A stretch of DNA of 64,000 nt from Salvia splendens. Lineage: Eukaryota > Streptophyta > Magnoliopsida > Lamiales > Lamiaceae. The stretch lies in contig NC_056037.1 of NCBI RefSeq assembly GCF_004379255.2, positions 33,391,012-33,455,011 on the forward strand, given 5' to 3'. The translations under genes were made by a program, and so were the position numbers. Below the pieces are notes generated by a model. The model did not search any database. It was not told where the DNA came from and worked only from the letters and a program-made list of their open reading frames with translations. This document shows positions 35,001 to 45,800 of this stretch, piece after piece; within the stretch, counting starts at the first letter, position 1, and each line of letters opens with the position of its first letter.

Positions 35001-35180
35001 GGGATTCTTGATGTTGAAGACGAGCTTCTCATCCCAGAAAGGGTTGAGATCTTTGTGCTTAGTTGAAGTCTTGCGGCGCTCCTCGTTGAATTCGACCTCC
35101 ACAAAGGGGGAGGCGCTGCCGTGGCCGTCTTTGGGCATGAGGTTGCTGGCGTCGAGAACCTCCACCACCAGCTTGGCCAT
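32100..35180 (-). CDS. MCTP family protein (four C2 domains plus C-terminal transmembrane region)
   Basis: A single uninterrupted frame of 1026 residues; plant MCTP genes are typically intronless. C2-1 lies at about 1-110 (VEVLDASNLMPKDGHGSASP), followed by a low-complexity His/Lys/Pro linker (NHNHHHHQKHK, GPPPPPPEKP). C2-2 lies at about 288-410 (VVKAKDLPVMDISGSLDPY), C2-3 at about 450-570 (AAQDLVPSDRGRMPDPY) and C2-4 at about 625-745 (SARNLLPMKGKDNRLTDAY). The C-terminal PRT_C region has two hydrophobic hairpins (TILVHVLFLILICYPELILP and TAIFIIFSLIWAVFLYV). MCTPs tether the ER to the plasma membrane, act at plasmodesmata and include QUIRKY and the FT-interacting proteins. The extra N-terminal C2 places it with MCTP6/QUIRKY-type four-C2 members, not the three-C2 FTIP1 class. 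The acidic calcium-binding residues look conserved in C2-2 and C2-3 (SGSLDPY, RMPDPY). Confidence 0.94.
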   Translation of the reverse strand: MAKLVVEVLDASNLMPKDGHGSASPFVEVEFNEERRKTSTKHKDLNPFWDEKLVFNIKNPGDLDKKSIDVSVYNDNKEGHKNFLGKVRISGRFVPESEQESMGQRYPLEKRGPFSHVKGDIALKIYSVHGGAASGGGFEAVEEVLNHMEDHYSHNHNHHHHQKHKERERESVPPPLKEINTDKFDDEFFYKGSHDKIKKKKSKEKEVRTFYSVGTGGGGPPPPPPEKPVFEKRTDFAKGGGAPAATVMQMQFPGQKPEYGVVETRPPLAARMGYWGRDKTASTYDLVEQMNFLYISVVKAKDLPVMDISGSLDPYAEVKVGNYKGVTKHLEKNQNPVWNAVFAFSKERLQSNLIEVTVKDKDFGKDDFVGKVVFDVAEVPLRVPPDSPLAPQWYKLANKKGEKHPDHGEIMLAVWMGTQADEAFPEAWHSDAHSLSQQSLASTRSKVYFSPRLYYLRVHIMAAQDLVPSDRGRMPDPYVKVQHGHQIRATRPSAMKHINPEWNEELMFVASEPFDEYIFISVEDKVGPGKDENIGMILIPVREVPQRIETSKLPEPRWYALQKPSKAEEDGEKKKEVKFASRILLRICIDAAYHVLDESTHFSSDLQPSSKHLRKPSIGMLEVGILSARNLLPMKGKDNRLTDAYCVAKYGNKWVRTRTLLDTLHPHWNEQYTWEVHDPCTVITIGVFDNCHINGKDDARDQRIGKVRIRLSTLETDRIYTHSYPLLVLAPSGLRKHGELHLALRFTCTAWVNMMAQYSRPLLPKMHYVQPISVRHIDWLRHQAMQIVSARLIRAEPPLRREVVEYMLDVDYHMFSLRRSKANFFRIMSLLSGISYVIRWFDGICYWKNPLTTILVHVLFLILICYPELILPTIFLYLFVIGLWNYRLRSRVPPHMDARLSQAENTHPDELDEEFDTFPTSRPSDLVRMRYDRLKSVAGRVQTVIGDLATQGERALLILGWRDPRATAIFIIFSLIWAVFLYVTPFQVVAVLIGLYILRHPRFRSKLPSVPVNFFKRLPARSDSLL

Positions 35181-35517
35181 TGGGATTTTGGAGTGGGTTT
35201 GGTTTGGTTATTAGGGATTGAGAAGGAGAAGCTAGGGGTGAAATTGAAAAACAGGGTAGGTAGAGATAGGTGGAGGAAAATGGTTGGCGGTGGGGGAAGT
35301 CATTTGGTTATTTGGAATTGGAGTAACAAGACAGTAACTTGCGTTTGAATTTAGTTGGGAGGAAAGAGTTATAGTAAAATACTAGTTTAATATTTTAGGG
35401 TGTTTGGGGGGCCCCACCCATATTCAATGTTTATCTATTCTTCTTCTTGAGTTTATTTATTTACTCCATATAGTTGTAATCCGTAGATAATAGGTGTCGA
35501 GTTTTAATTTTATTCTC
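35181..35517. promoter_or_regulatory. 5' flank of the MCTP gene
   Basis: It presumably holds the promoter and 5' UTR. It includes a GGGGGGCCCCACCC stretch near 35406. The Harbinger H2 insertion starts 340 bases upstream of the ATG. Confidence 0.4.
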
Positions 35518-35520
35518 TTA

Positions 35521-37515
35521 GAATATCCTCGTCCGTGCTCTTGTCAATGAGTGAATATGGGTCCCGGACCCACTTGTACTCTCTGCTCTTAGGCAAAAGC
35601 ACACACCCACATTCATGCTCTTCCGCAAGGACAAGCTTAATGGTCTCATCATTCTATTATTCAATTTAAATAAAAACATTTCTACAAAATTAAAATGCAT
35701 TAAAAATATCCGGAATACTATTACAAATTACAAAAAAATTAAAAATTACATAATTAAAATCTTAAAAATTAAAAAGCACATAATTAAAATCCTAAAAATT
35801 AAAAATTACATAATTAAATCCATAAAATTAAAAAAATTCACTACTCGTGGCCGAATTTCGCACAAATGTGTTTGATTAGGTCTTCTTGTAGCTCAATGTG
35901 GGCTCGGGTATCGCGCATTGTGTTCCTTGTTTCGATCCTCTCCCCCACCATCGTATACATACCTCGGCGTGGGGGAGACCTTGCGGTTGAGCTTCCGGCT
36001 TCATCCTCGTCGTAAAAGCTAGTCGCCATCGGTCCTTCGTCAGCTATAATCATGTTGTGCAAGATAATACACATGTACATGATGTCGGCGATATTTTTCA
36101 CGTACCACAGCCGAGACGGGGCCTTCACAATGTTTAATCGGGCTTGAAGGACCCCAAAAGATCTTTCGACGTCTTTCCGAGCGGACTCTTGACACTGCGC
36201 AAAAAGAACCCGTCTCGGGTCTTGCGGGTTGCTGAGCGTCTTCACGAAAGTCGGCCACCTTGGGTAGATACCATCGGCGAGATAGTAACCCATGTGGTAT
36301 GCATTTTCGTTGATGGTGAAGTCGATCGTTGGTGCTACACCATTCAAAACATCATTGAAAAGTGGTGAAGAATAGAGCACGTTCAAGTCGTTGTTGGATC
36401 CGGCAATACCAAAATATGCATGTCAAATCCATAGGCGGTAGTCGGCGACCGCTTCAATGATAAGTGTTGGGCCGCCGCCTTTGTGGCCGCTTAAGTGTTG
36501 GGCCGCCGCCTTTGCCCCCTCCAAGCAGTCGGGCAATTCTTCCACCTCCAATGCATGCAGTCAATGCTGCCAAGCATACCGGGAAAACCATGGACTGTTT
36601 CGTGAAGATGAAGCAACCGTTGGCAATCATCGGTGGTGGGTGCCCGAAGGAATTCCTCACCGAAAGCTGAACGAACACCGTCGCAAAAATTTTTAAGGCA
36701 AAGGATTCCAGTTGACTCACCGACATGCAAATACTCGTCGAAGAGGTCAGTCGTTTGCCCAGTAGCAAGTTGTCGGATGGCACACGTACACTTCTGCAAC
36801 GCCGAGAGACTTTGCCGACCGGTTGCGTCTGTACTTGTTTGAAAGTATTCAACACGGGCGGATAATGTGTTGACAATACGCATAAACAAGCGTTTTGACA
36901 TGCGAAAATGGCGCCGAAAGTAATCTTCCGGAAATCGCGGCTGGCCGGAAAAATAGTCGGCAACGAGCCTTTCGTTGGCTCCCTCCCGGTCACGATGGAT
37001 GTAGCGGCGAGTTGATCTAGTTGGTCGAGGAGGAGGGGCGGGGGTATTCGCGGTGACATAGGCTTCATAGGCGGCACGATATTGTTCATAGTATTCTTGT
37101 TCTTCGCGCTCCGCTTCCGCAATGAGGTTGGTGAAATCCATTTAAAAAGGTTTGAGTGAGAGATGAAGATGTAGATAAGTTGTATGAAAAAATATGAATG
37201 AGAGATGATTTGATGTGAAAAATGGATGATAAATGTGTGTATTTATAGATGATTTTGGGAATAAAAAATTAAAAAAATTAAAAAAATTCCAGAAAAACGG
37301 TAAAAAACGGCCATATTTTTAGGAATCTAAAAATATTTTTAAAAAATGAATTGCCAACGGAAATGTCATTGGCCAACGCGCCACGTCAGCTGCTATCTGG
37401 CACGGACGTGCTCGATGCGTCGAGCAGCGCCGCGCCAGCGGCAAGAGCACAGCGGTGAGCAGGCGGTGCCGCGCCGCTGGCACGGACGGGTGTCCAATCG
37501 CCGCTGCGGATGCTC
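35521..37515 (-). mobile_element. PIF/Harbinger element H2 (transposase copy)
   Basis: The 3' end begins GAATATCCTCGTCC on the plus strand; the 5' end, on the minus strand from 37515, reads GAGCATCCGCAGCGGCG. TTA flanks both sides (35518..35520 and 37516..37518). It is 1995 bases long. The leader and transposase start are near-identical to H1, so both belong to one family. It lies 340 bases upstream of the MCTP start. Confidence 0.83.
35841..37141 (-). pseudogene. Harbinger (HARBI1-like) DDE transposase, frame-broken
   Basis: It starts MDFTNLIAEAEREEQEYYEQ at 37141 and is open for 216 codons through IHRDREGANERLVADYF, FPEDYFRRHFRMSKRLFMR and GMLGSIDCMHWRWKNCPTAW. A 30-base direct repeat (GCGGCGGCCCAACACTTA twice, about 36462-36512) and loss of neighbouring sequence then break the frame. 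The next piece has an in-frame TGA just before HAYFGIAGSNNDLNVLY. The C-terminal part is open again: PRWPTFVKTL, ESARKDVERSFGVLQARL and MCIILHNMIIADE, with a stop at 35841. More of the catalytic domain survives than in H1, yet the enzyme cannot be made in one piece. Confidence 0.85.
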
Positions 37516-37720
37516 TTATATGTATTTCTCTGAAATTTGGTGTGTATATATTTTCAAGTGTCTATTTCCGAACGTGACGTATCTATCTATATATTTATTC
37601 AGTATTTGTATTTTCCTACTCCGTTCATATTCTAAACATAAAAACTGGAATACCACATTTTAATGTAAAATTAATATAATATAAGAGAAAAATAGATAAA
37701 GTTACAGTGTTTAGAAAGAG

Positions 37721-37939
37721 ATTAATGTGGAAAGTCCATATTTTCATTGCTACTAAGCACCCGCAATCGTAACACCATCTAAATTTTTACTACTATTAAT
37801 ATGTAATTACCATATTCTAAAGTTTTTTCATTAATGTGGAAAAGTCCATATTTTCATTGCTTCTAAGCACCCGCAATCGTAACACCATCTAAATTTTTAC
37901 TACTATTAATATGTAATTACCATATTCTAAAGTTTTTTC
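37721..37939. repeat. tandem duplication, 109-110-bp unit
   Basis: ATTAATGTGGAAAGTCCATA at 37721 recurs at 37830 with one extra A. The following text through AAGTTTTTTCA is repeated with a single substitution (GCTACTAAG against GCTTCTAAG). This is a recent local duplication in non-coding DNA. Confidence 0.9.
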
Positions 37940-40849
37940 ACAAAATTTGTGCGAGCTGCTACATAATATTTCATAGGTAACTGCATGAATGTCGAAAATT
38001 TGTGACTTTGTCAGTGTATAAATTCATAATAGTTCCTTGCTCAATATTTTAATGTGTACGTAGATATATACAGTACGTGTGTTGGGGGTTGGAAACTTTA
38101 GTGGAATTTGTTGAAAATGAATGGATTGATCATGGAAAATAATGAACCACTTTTCAAAAAGCCATTTTCTCCCCATTTAAATAGTCTGATTGGATTTCCT
38201 TTTCACGAGTGTGGGAGGAATTGCTTTCTTGTTTCATTTGTTTGGACATTAGGGGTACTGGGTTCTCCTTTTTATTAATTGAAAATTATCAATTAATTTT
38301 ATTGATGATTCGTAGATATATATACCTTCTTGTTATTGCCGTATGATGGTATCAATTAATTTTATTGATGATTAGCACATATTTATGCTGTTTCTGAATT
38401 AGTTAATTAATCTATAATCAAGAGATATTCGTAGAAAATAATTATATCTATTCATTTTGTTCTTACTTTTGCATCAATGGTTCTGAATTTTGTTTACCGA
38501 GAAATTATATACTAGGACAAAATATTAGGTACTACTGTACGATTTATTAAGAGATGTGTTTGATATAGTTAAAATTTGAATATAGAATGTTAAGGACATT
38601 AAAAAAACACAATTAATTACTATACGTAATAATTAAATGAAAGCTCTGCCCAAAGGAAATTACCACATAACCAATTCATTATCCTGCATATAACAAAGAA
38701 ATTCATAATATTGTATTTAAAAGTAAATGTATTCTGAGAGACAGAAAGAGAGATCTTTTTTATTAGGAGTGAAAAGTATAGTGAAAATTGAGTGGAGTCT
38801 CTGCTCAGCATTATTAGCCCACCTTTGTAGTATTCAACTTTTAAAATTTCAGTCCCATTTTATGAAATTAAACTACTTTAATAAAGATGAAATTATATGT
38901 TTCTCATTAAAGTCGTCTTCACAAAAAGTAGCACTCTAGTCAATAATTTGTTTATATTTGGGTATATATCCATGTCACCAAAATAATTTATTGGATAATT
39001 ACATAATCAGGGCAACCAATCCACAAATAACATATTGAAGGCTCTGTTCTACATCAAATCATTAAGGCCTAACTGGGTTTTTAGCCCTTTAATATTCTTT
39101 TTTGCATTTTATAATACTCCCTAACTACCGATTTTCATTTGTTAATTCTATTCATTTTCTAATGTCGACGTGATTCTACATTAAATGTCACGGTAAAATT
39201 ATATAATGCTTCTTTCCACAAATAATAATCCTATTCTTCTTACCAAAGGCGGCCAAAAAAGTTCATCGCATGGTAGTATTATTTTTCCACAAATGCAATT
39301 AACATTTTTGGTTTGGTTTTCATTTTCATTTAGTCAAAAAAAATAGATTGAAAATCAAATACTCACCCTTATCATCAATCAATTTTTTATCTCTGTTTTT
39401 TTTAAGTAATCAATTTTTATATAGTTGGCAATTAAAATTATTGATAGTAGAAGAATATGAGCACTAATGTAAGTAGTAACACATATTTTCCACACCCTGT
39501 ATCCATATTTGGGCCAGGAAAAATTTTATTAATTTTTTTAACGTTTTCTTTTAGTAATCAAAATTCTTGTTCTCGTATAAAGTCTGTGAATGGTTGGTTT
39601 TTATTTTCTAATTAATCCTATTATAGGCATGTCATTAACAAGCTTATATTAATTTCTTAATTTAACCCTTAAAAAGTATACTCGATATGAGCAATAATAT
39701 GAAGTATATATGTATATAGTTTGATTAAACAAAGAGTGAACTGCAAAATACATGAATATTTTATATTTTGTGTTAAAAAATAAAATACATATAGATTTGG
39801 TTTAGATTCATATCCACCAATGGTGCATCTACAATTTTGGATTTGCGAAGGGGACAAATAATTACTAGTCGGCTTTAAAAAAAAAATTTCCCCCTCTTTG
39901 TTCTAATCTTCACTCAGTTATTGGTCTATCTAGATATATTTCTTATTCAAATTTTAATGATCAAGAATTCTGGATAATGAGCTTAAGATGTCGAAAATTC
40001 AAATGAGATAACAAAAATTTTATACTCCATAAATGAGTTGGCTACATAAATTTGGGTTTTCTTGTTATTTTTGGGTACACAAAAAGATACTCCATGATTG
40101 ATAAATACTTATAATTACATTAACGTAATTTTTTTGTTAGAGGTAAATCTGTACCCCCAATACCGGAGTTGGTTGGGTGGTGATTGATATAGTAGTAGTA
40201 TATAAAATCAATTACCTTAAATTTCTAAGTTGATTATTTTCAGCTTACTATATGTATGTACTACTACTATTTTTGATGAATCCAAAAACTTCTTGTTCGA
40301 TTGTCCATCTATGATATCCACAACCCATTAAATTTAATGTTGTGATCCAGTTTTTATTATTTGTAAAAGGGAAAGGAAAGGGTTGCACTTTGCATGTAAA
40401 AATAATCATCTCCAAATCTTGGTTTGATAACATCAGCACATGATAATGTTTTTTCTATTTTTTTTTCTTGAAGTTAAAACATATTCAATGATGCGTTTCA
40501 AATAATTCAGAGATGCAATCAATAGTGAATAAGTAGTTATAATTCCAATAGTGATTTTTGGTTGAATGATTGAGGTTGGTGGGAACATTAAATCCAATAA
40601 GGATAGGACGTATGTGGAGATAAACCATTCATATACTATGCTAGTGGCTAAATTTATAGATTTGTACTATTTTCTCTAATTATGATTGTAATAAAATACT
40701 ACAAACTGTACATTTAAAAAAATAGGTAATTACTCTTACAAGATTAAAATTACCTAAATCACAACATAAAATGAATGATATTATGTTTGGAGTTTTTCAA
40801 GTCTTGAAAATATGTTGTTTAATAAAATTTGTATATAAAAGGATCATGC

Positions 40850-41032
40850 ACTTCACTAAGTGGAGTGTTTCTTATTTTCCTCCAATGTAGGCGCACTTAG
40901 TGCACCCTCAATATTGATTCTTCTCCAACCCCATAAGTCCATAGTAGATAATAGTCGCATACAAAATTCGCTTACACTTAAATAAGTGCAAGCACTAAGT
41001 GCAGAGTATAGTGCGAAGAGTGGTGATGCTCT
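40850..41032. mobile_element. possible decayed Tourist-like MITE
   Basis: The right end is AGTGGTGATGCTC followed by TAA, matching the GAGCATC terminus of the Harbinger group. Inner GCACTTAGTGC and GCACTAAGTGC palindromes are present. A matching left end was not found. Confidence 0.35.
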
Positions 41033-42360
41033 AAGAAAAAAAAAAGGTAATGGTAGATCTGATAGAAGGGGACATATCATGTCATGTGGTAGCTAAATTT
41101 GTTTTGTAGCATCACATTCACATGGGCAGCAGCACATGCCAACTTTTGGATCCACTTATTTATTATTAGTGCTTTCCTACCAAATTTGCTGGTGATCAGG
41201 TCAAGAAGCATGAAATACACACACACACACACAAAAACATGAATTTATTAATATAATCAAGTGTCTGAAGAAACATTACTGACTGTGTTAGGTTCTAATT
41301 TCATGAAAATGCACTGTACTGAACTGATGTGTCTCTGGATGCTTGTAATTTAAATATACTACTAATAATACTTGCTAGCTTGTCAGTTCAAACTTCAAAC
41401 CAAGATTCTCTGAGTGTGTACATAATAGTATATGCACATCTTTAATTTATTTATTAATAAATCAACACTCAAGATGAAGTAATAGGATTTGATTAAGTCT
41501 TCTCCAAAAATATTACTACTACTCCATACTTCTTTTTGAGACAGCAATTTACCTCTTTTATCATGAAACATCACATTTTAGTACTGACATAATAATATCT
41601 ATATAAATTGATTATTTGGACCAAATTCACATGGTCATATTGGGGACCGATGATTGGAATTTCTATATGAATTATAGATACATGACGATATGCTTCTTAG
41701 TAGTATATCAGCATGTATTTTGTTAAAAAAAATTTAAATTTTATTCCACGTCAACTTGGTCTTGGTGAAGATCTCATGTAATCTCTCTTAAATTTTAGGT
41801 CACATCAACTTAATGAAGATTCCATCTAGTTTATACTCCAATTCCTCTTATGAGATCTTTGCATAAAGTAAAATAAATAAATAAACAAACAAAAACTGCT
41901 AATTTTGTAGGAATATTACCATCTCCCTGTGTATATGCAAGACAGTTGTGCAAGTAAATAGAGTATTCTCTCCTTGGATCAGTCGCCCTTTGTCATTTCA
42001 CCACAAAAATTGTAAGAAATAAACAAAAGCCCATTCCAGCTCAATGCCTCAATCAATTTGTCTCATATTTCCTGTTTTCTTTATTACAGTGAAAGATTCT
42101 AACAAATTTAATACCATCCAAACACATGGCCTTTGCCAAATAAACGTTTCTTGCCGTTAAAAATCCATACGTAGAAAGTGGGTGAACTCACTCTTTCTAT
42201 GTGTAATCATTTTTAAAATAGAACTATGTAATAGTATGACACTTATTCCAGAATATTCCAGAGATTTTGTCACTAGCTAAAAATAAATAAATCCTTCAGC
42301 CAATTCCTAATTAAAGTCCAAAACTTCAAATAGCCCAACTTTGAAAAGTGGCTTGCAATG

Positions 42361-42466
42361 TGGGCCTATTTCAGCCTAACAATGTTGGGATTATTTGTAT
42401 TGACTATAAATGGGCCCACTTTATTGGGTTTTTTAGTCATGGGCCTAAACAAGATCACATAGCCCA
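42361..42466 (+). promoter_or_regulatory. cluster of four site II (TGGGCY) motifs upstream of NOL10
   Basis: TGGGCC at 42361, 42411 and 42440, and AGCCCA (reverse TGGGCT) at 42461. They stand 370-475 bases before the ATG and 160-265 before a likely 5'-UTR donor at 42627 (TTCG then GTGAGA). Site II clusters are typical of plant ribosome-biogenesis gene promoters. Confidence 0.5.
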
Positions 42467-42834
42467 TCATTTGATTTTATGCATTGTAATTTAACACCTC
42501 ACAATTGAGAAAAGCCCCTAAAATATAGCCTCTATTACCGCCAATAAGCAGCGCCGCCTTTTTCCGAAGCCATTCGCGGCGGTTCTGTGCTCTAACGTCG
42601 GCGATTCACATCGAGCAACTTCTTCGGTGAGATAATCTTATTTTATTATAGTACGATATATTTTCTATTCCAGCACGATTTCGAGGAGTATGTTCCTTTT
42701 ATTGTAGTTTGAAGCTGGATTTTTGTTGGAGTGTGTTAAAATCTTCTATTTAGCATGATTTTTACTTCAAATTATGTTTTGTTATGAATATATATTCTCA
42801 TTAGGTGTAGTTTGGTTGATAGAGTTTGTAAAAG

Positions 42835-45800
42835 ATGGCGTTTGAAGGGGGCACTTTGAAGTCTTCCTCTATAAATGGAGTCAAAATGTACTCGGTTTCC
42901 GGCCAAAACCGGTCGCTTGCGGCATGGCTTCCTCCAAAGAAGCTCAGAGCACTGCGGAAAAATCCAGGTTCGAAATTATAATTTTTTTGAAGCTAAGTTA
43001 GAATAGTTATAGGTATCCAAAAACTGGTGAAAATGCACAATATATGCTTGTATACTGGCAGGTGCTAGCTTATGAGTAATATGTTTTTGTTGATTACATT
43101 TCAGATTATTTGCAGAGAGTGGATTTGGTACAGGATTTGAGGTTTGAAACCTCGACTTCTAGAATTAAGGTGACGCCTGATGGGGAGTATCTTGTAGCTT
43201 CAGGTACATGTTTAAACTGCTCATGTTCAAGAAATTGTATTTTGTTTTGTCAAATAAGGTGCATATTGAGAAAATTCTTTGGGTAATCCAGGCATTTATC
43301 CTCCACAAGTCAAAGTGTACGAGCTGAGGGAATTGTCACTGAAGTTCGAAAGACATTTGGTTTCTGAAATTGTTGATTTCGAGGTAATGTTATGTCGTGC
43401 TCTCACTAAAAATTCAGTTTGATGGATTTATGTATTTATAGACTCCAGGAAACTTCACTATACTAAATTAGGTTCATTTTTTAATTTATTGATCAATAGA
43501 TATTAGACGATGACTACTCGAAGATGGCATTTCTTTGCACTGACCGGTCTATACGTCTTCATGCAAAATACGGGAGTCATTACAGTTTGAGAATTCCACG
43601 GTACTCTCTACAGTCTACACCTGGGAATAAGAACAGAACTTTTGCCAAAAAAATCAGCGTCATAATGTGTTGTAACTGTATTTGCTAAAATTAACGCCCC
43701 TTATCATTTTTTTCTTATAATGTCTAACTTTTGCATAATAGGTGCTACCTTCCAGTAGTAAAACTTATTTAGGTACTTATGGATTGGGTTTTAAAGATTT
43801 GTTCATGTGAATGATAGTTCTAGTTGTTTCTTTCCTGCTTATCATTTTGCCTTATATTTACTACTCCCTACGTCCCCTAAAAATAGAAACGATCTATTTT
43901 AGGAAATTTCTTTCTCTCTAATGAGGTGAGAAACATTTTCCACTAAGTTACTTTACCAATTTTGCATTAAAACCCGTGCCGTTTTAAAAGTTTCTATTTT
44001 AAGGGTCAGAGGGAGTAGTATTTTATTTAAAAAAACAAGCCATTACAATGAGTTGCATATAAAAATGACATCTTTATTATGCCTGATCATTTCTGAAACT
44101 TAATTATGAGATCAAATAATTTTATTTATTTACTTCATTTAAAAAGTTCAACACGAAACTGGGTGCTGCTTGGGTTTCAAGCTAATGGAGTGTGTTAAGC
44201 GTTATACATACACTCATTAGTCACACAATACTTTCCAAGAGTGCATTTGAGACTATGCGATTTTATTTCTGAAATAGTTTGTAGGTGTAATTCTAGTGAC
44301 CAAACTTATGATTTTTTTCCCAAATGATTTTTTTGTGAATTCTTTTTTAAACAGGATGGGCAGAGATATTGCCTATGACAGCTGGTCTTGTGATATAATT
44401 TGTGCTGCTTCTTCTCCAGATCTGTATAGGATAAACTTAGAACAGGTTTGTCTTGTTCACAAACTTTGTGCTTTATTATTTAAGTGCTTAACAAGCTGCA
44501 CTGCTCCCCTTAGTGGTATCTTCTTCCTTGAATTTTCAGCTTATTCTTATTTCTCTGATGAGATATAGATTATGTAAAAGAATCAAGTCAACTTTCAAAA
44601 TCTGATTGCATCTTTGACAGGGCCGTTTCCTAGCCTCTCTTAGTACACAATCTCCAGCTCTGAATGTGGTGTCTCGAAGGTTAGTGAAACGTCATTTCCC
44701 TTGAGCACTGTCTCATGCTGTTCAATTATTAGCTGTTTTTATATATATTTTGTGTTGGCCCATTCAGCAAAATCCATGGATTAGTCGCTGGTGGTGGTGA
44801 GGATGGTGCTGTTGAATGCTTTGATATGAGGACTAAGTCATCAGTTGGTCGACTGGATGCTGTAGCAAGTGCTGGTGATAATGATGCGGTAAAATACTTA
44901 CTATCATGGTCGTCAGAATAAGAAGCTTTATCAATGGAAGAATTTTATAGAACTTGATTGTTTTAGGAGGTTACTGCAATTGAATTTGATGGAGATGGAG
45001 GTTATCAAATGGCTGTTGGAAGCAGCGCTGGGAAGGTACATTAACCTAATATATTACCACTCAATACAGTCATATTGCCTTGTCCCTTTCCTTTATCGCA
45101 TGTGTGATGTCTTATCATAGTTATTCGATATTATCTTCTTGATGATGATAGTAGTGCTTTTTGTGGCAAGAGATGTTTGTGCATCAAAAGTTTATGAAAC
45201 TTATGCTATTCATATGTCTGCAACTTCCTGAAATAAAATAAATCTGTATCTTTTTTTTGGGTGTGACTCTACAGTTCAAATAAGTCCATGTTATGCTATT
45301 CTTCTTAAGCTGAGGCATTCTTTTAACCTTATGCTGTTGGACTTATCATATTCTGTTTTTTTGTTGGGTTTATTGTCTTATGTGCTAAAAGACTTTATTG
45401 GTAGCAAGAGAATTATATTAAACTGATACAATTACATACTGCTAATTCAGGTTATGTAGCTGTGTTCCTGAAAATGGGTTGTTACAAAAATTAAATTCCT
45501 ACATGCATGTATATCTTTTTTTTAATGTTTGAGTGGTTATAGTTGAAATTTAATTGTAATATATTCCATGTTCTGTATCAATCATGCAGATCCTAATTTA
45601 TGATTTGCGCTCATCTAATCCTATGCGAATAAAGGATCACATGTAAGTTGTATTTACTAGCTTCCAACTTCTTAATTATGTCTCATCTAATACTATCCTA
45701 ATTCATGTTTGTATTATGCATTTATTTTATGCAATTCTTCACTCGTCAATTTATCACTCTTTTGTAGGTATGGCAGCCCGATACTCAACATTAAGTGGCA

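Larger units (their letters stand above)
37519..42834. other. 5.3-kb gene-free AT-rich region
   Basis: No gene is recognised. It holds a 109-bp tandem duplication at 37721..37939, a short AC repeat near 41219-41233, MITE-like starts (TACTCCGTTCATATTC near 37618) and a possible decayed Tourist-like MITE ending GGTGATGCTC at about 41032. Its last 500 bases are the NOL10 promoter and 5' UTR. Confidence 0.5.

Noticed and set aside
34434..35066. 210-residue plus-strand ORF
   Set aside because: Lies entirely antisense to the first C2 domain and linker of the MCTP gene and has no domain of its own; it is a shadow.
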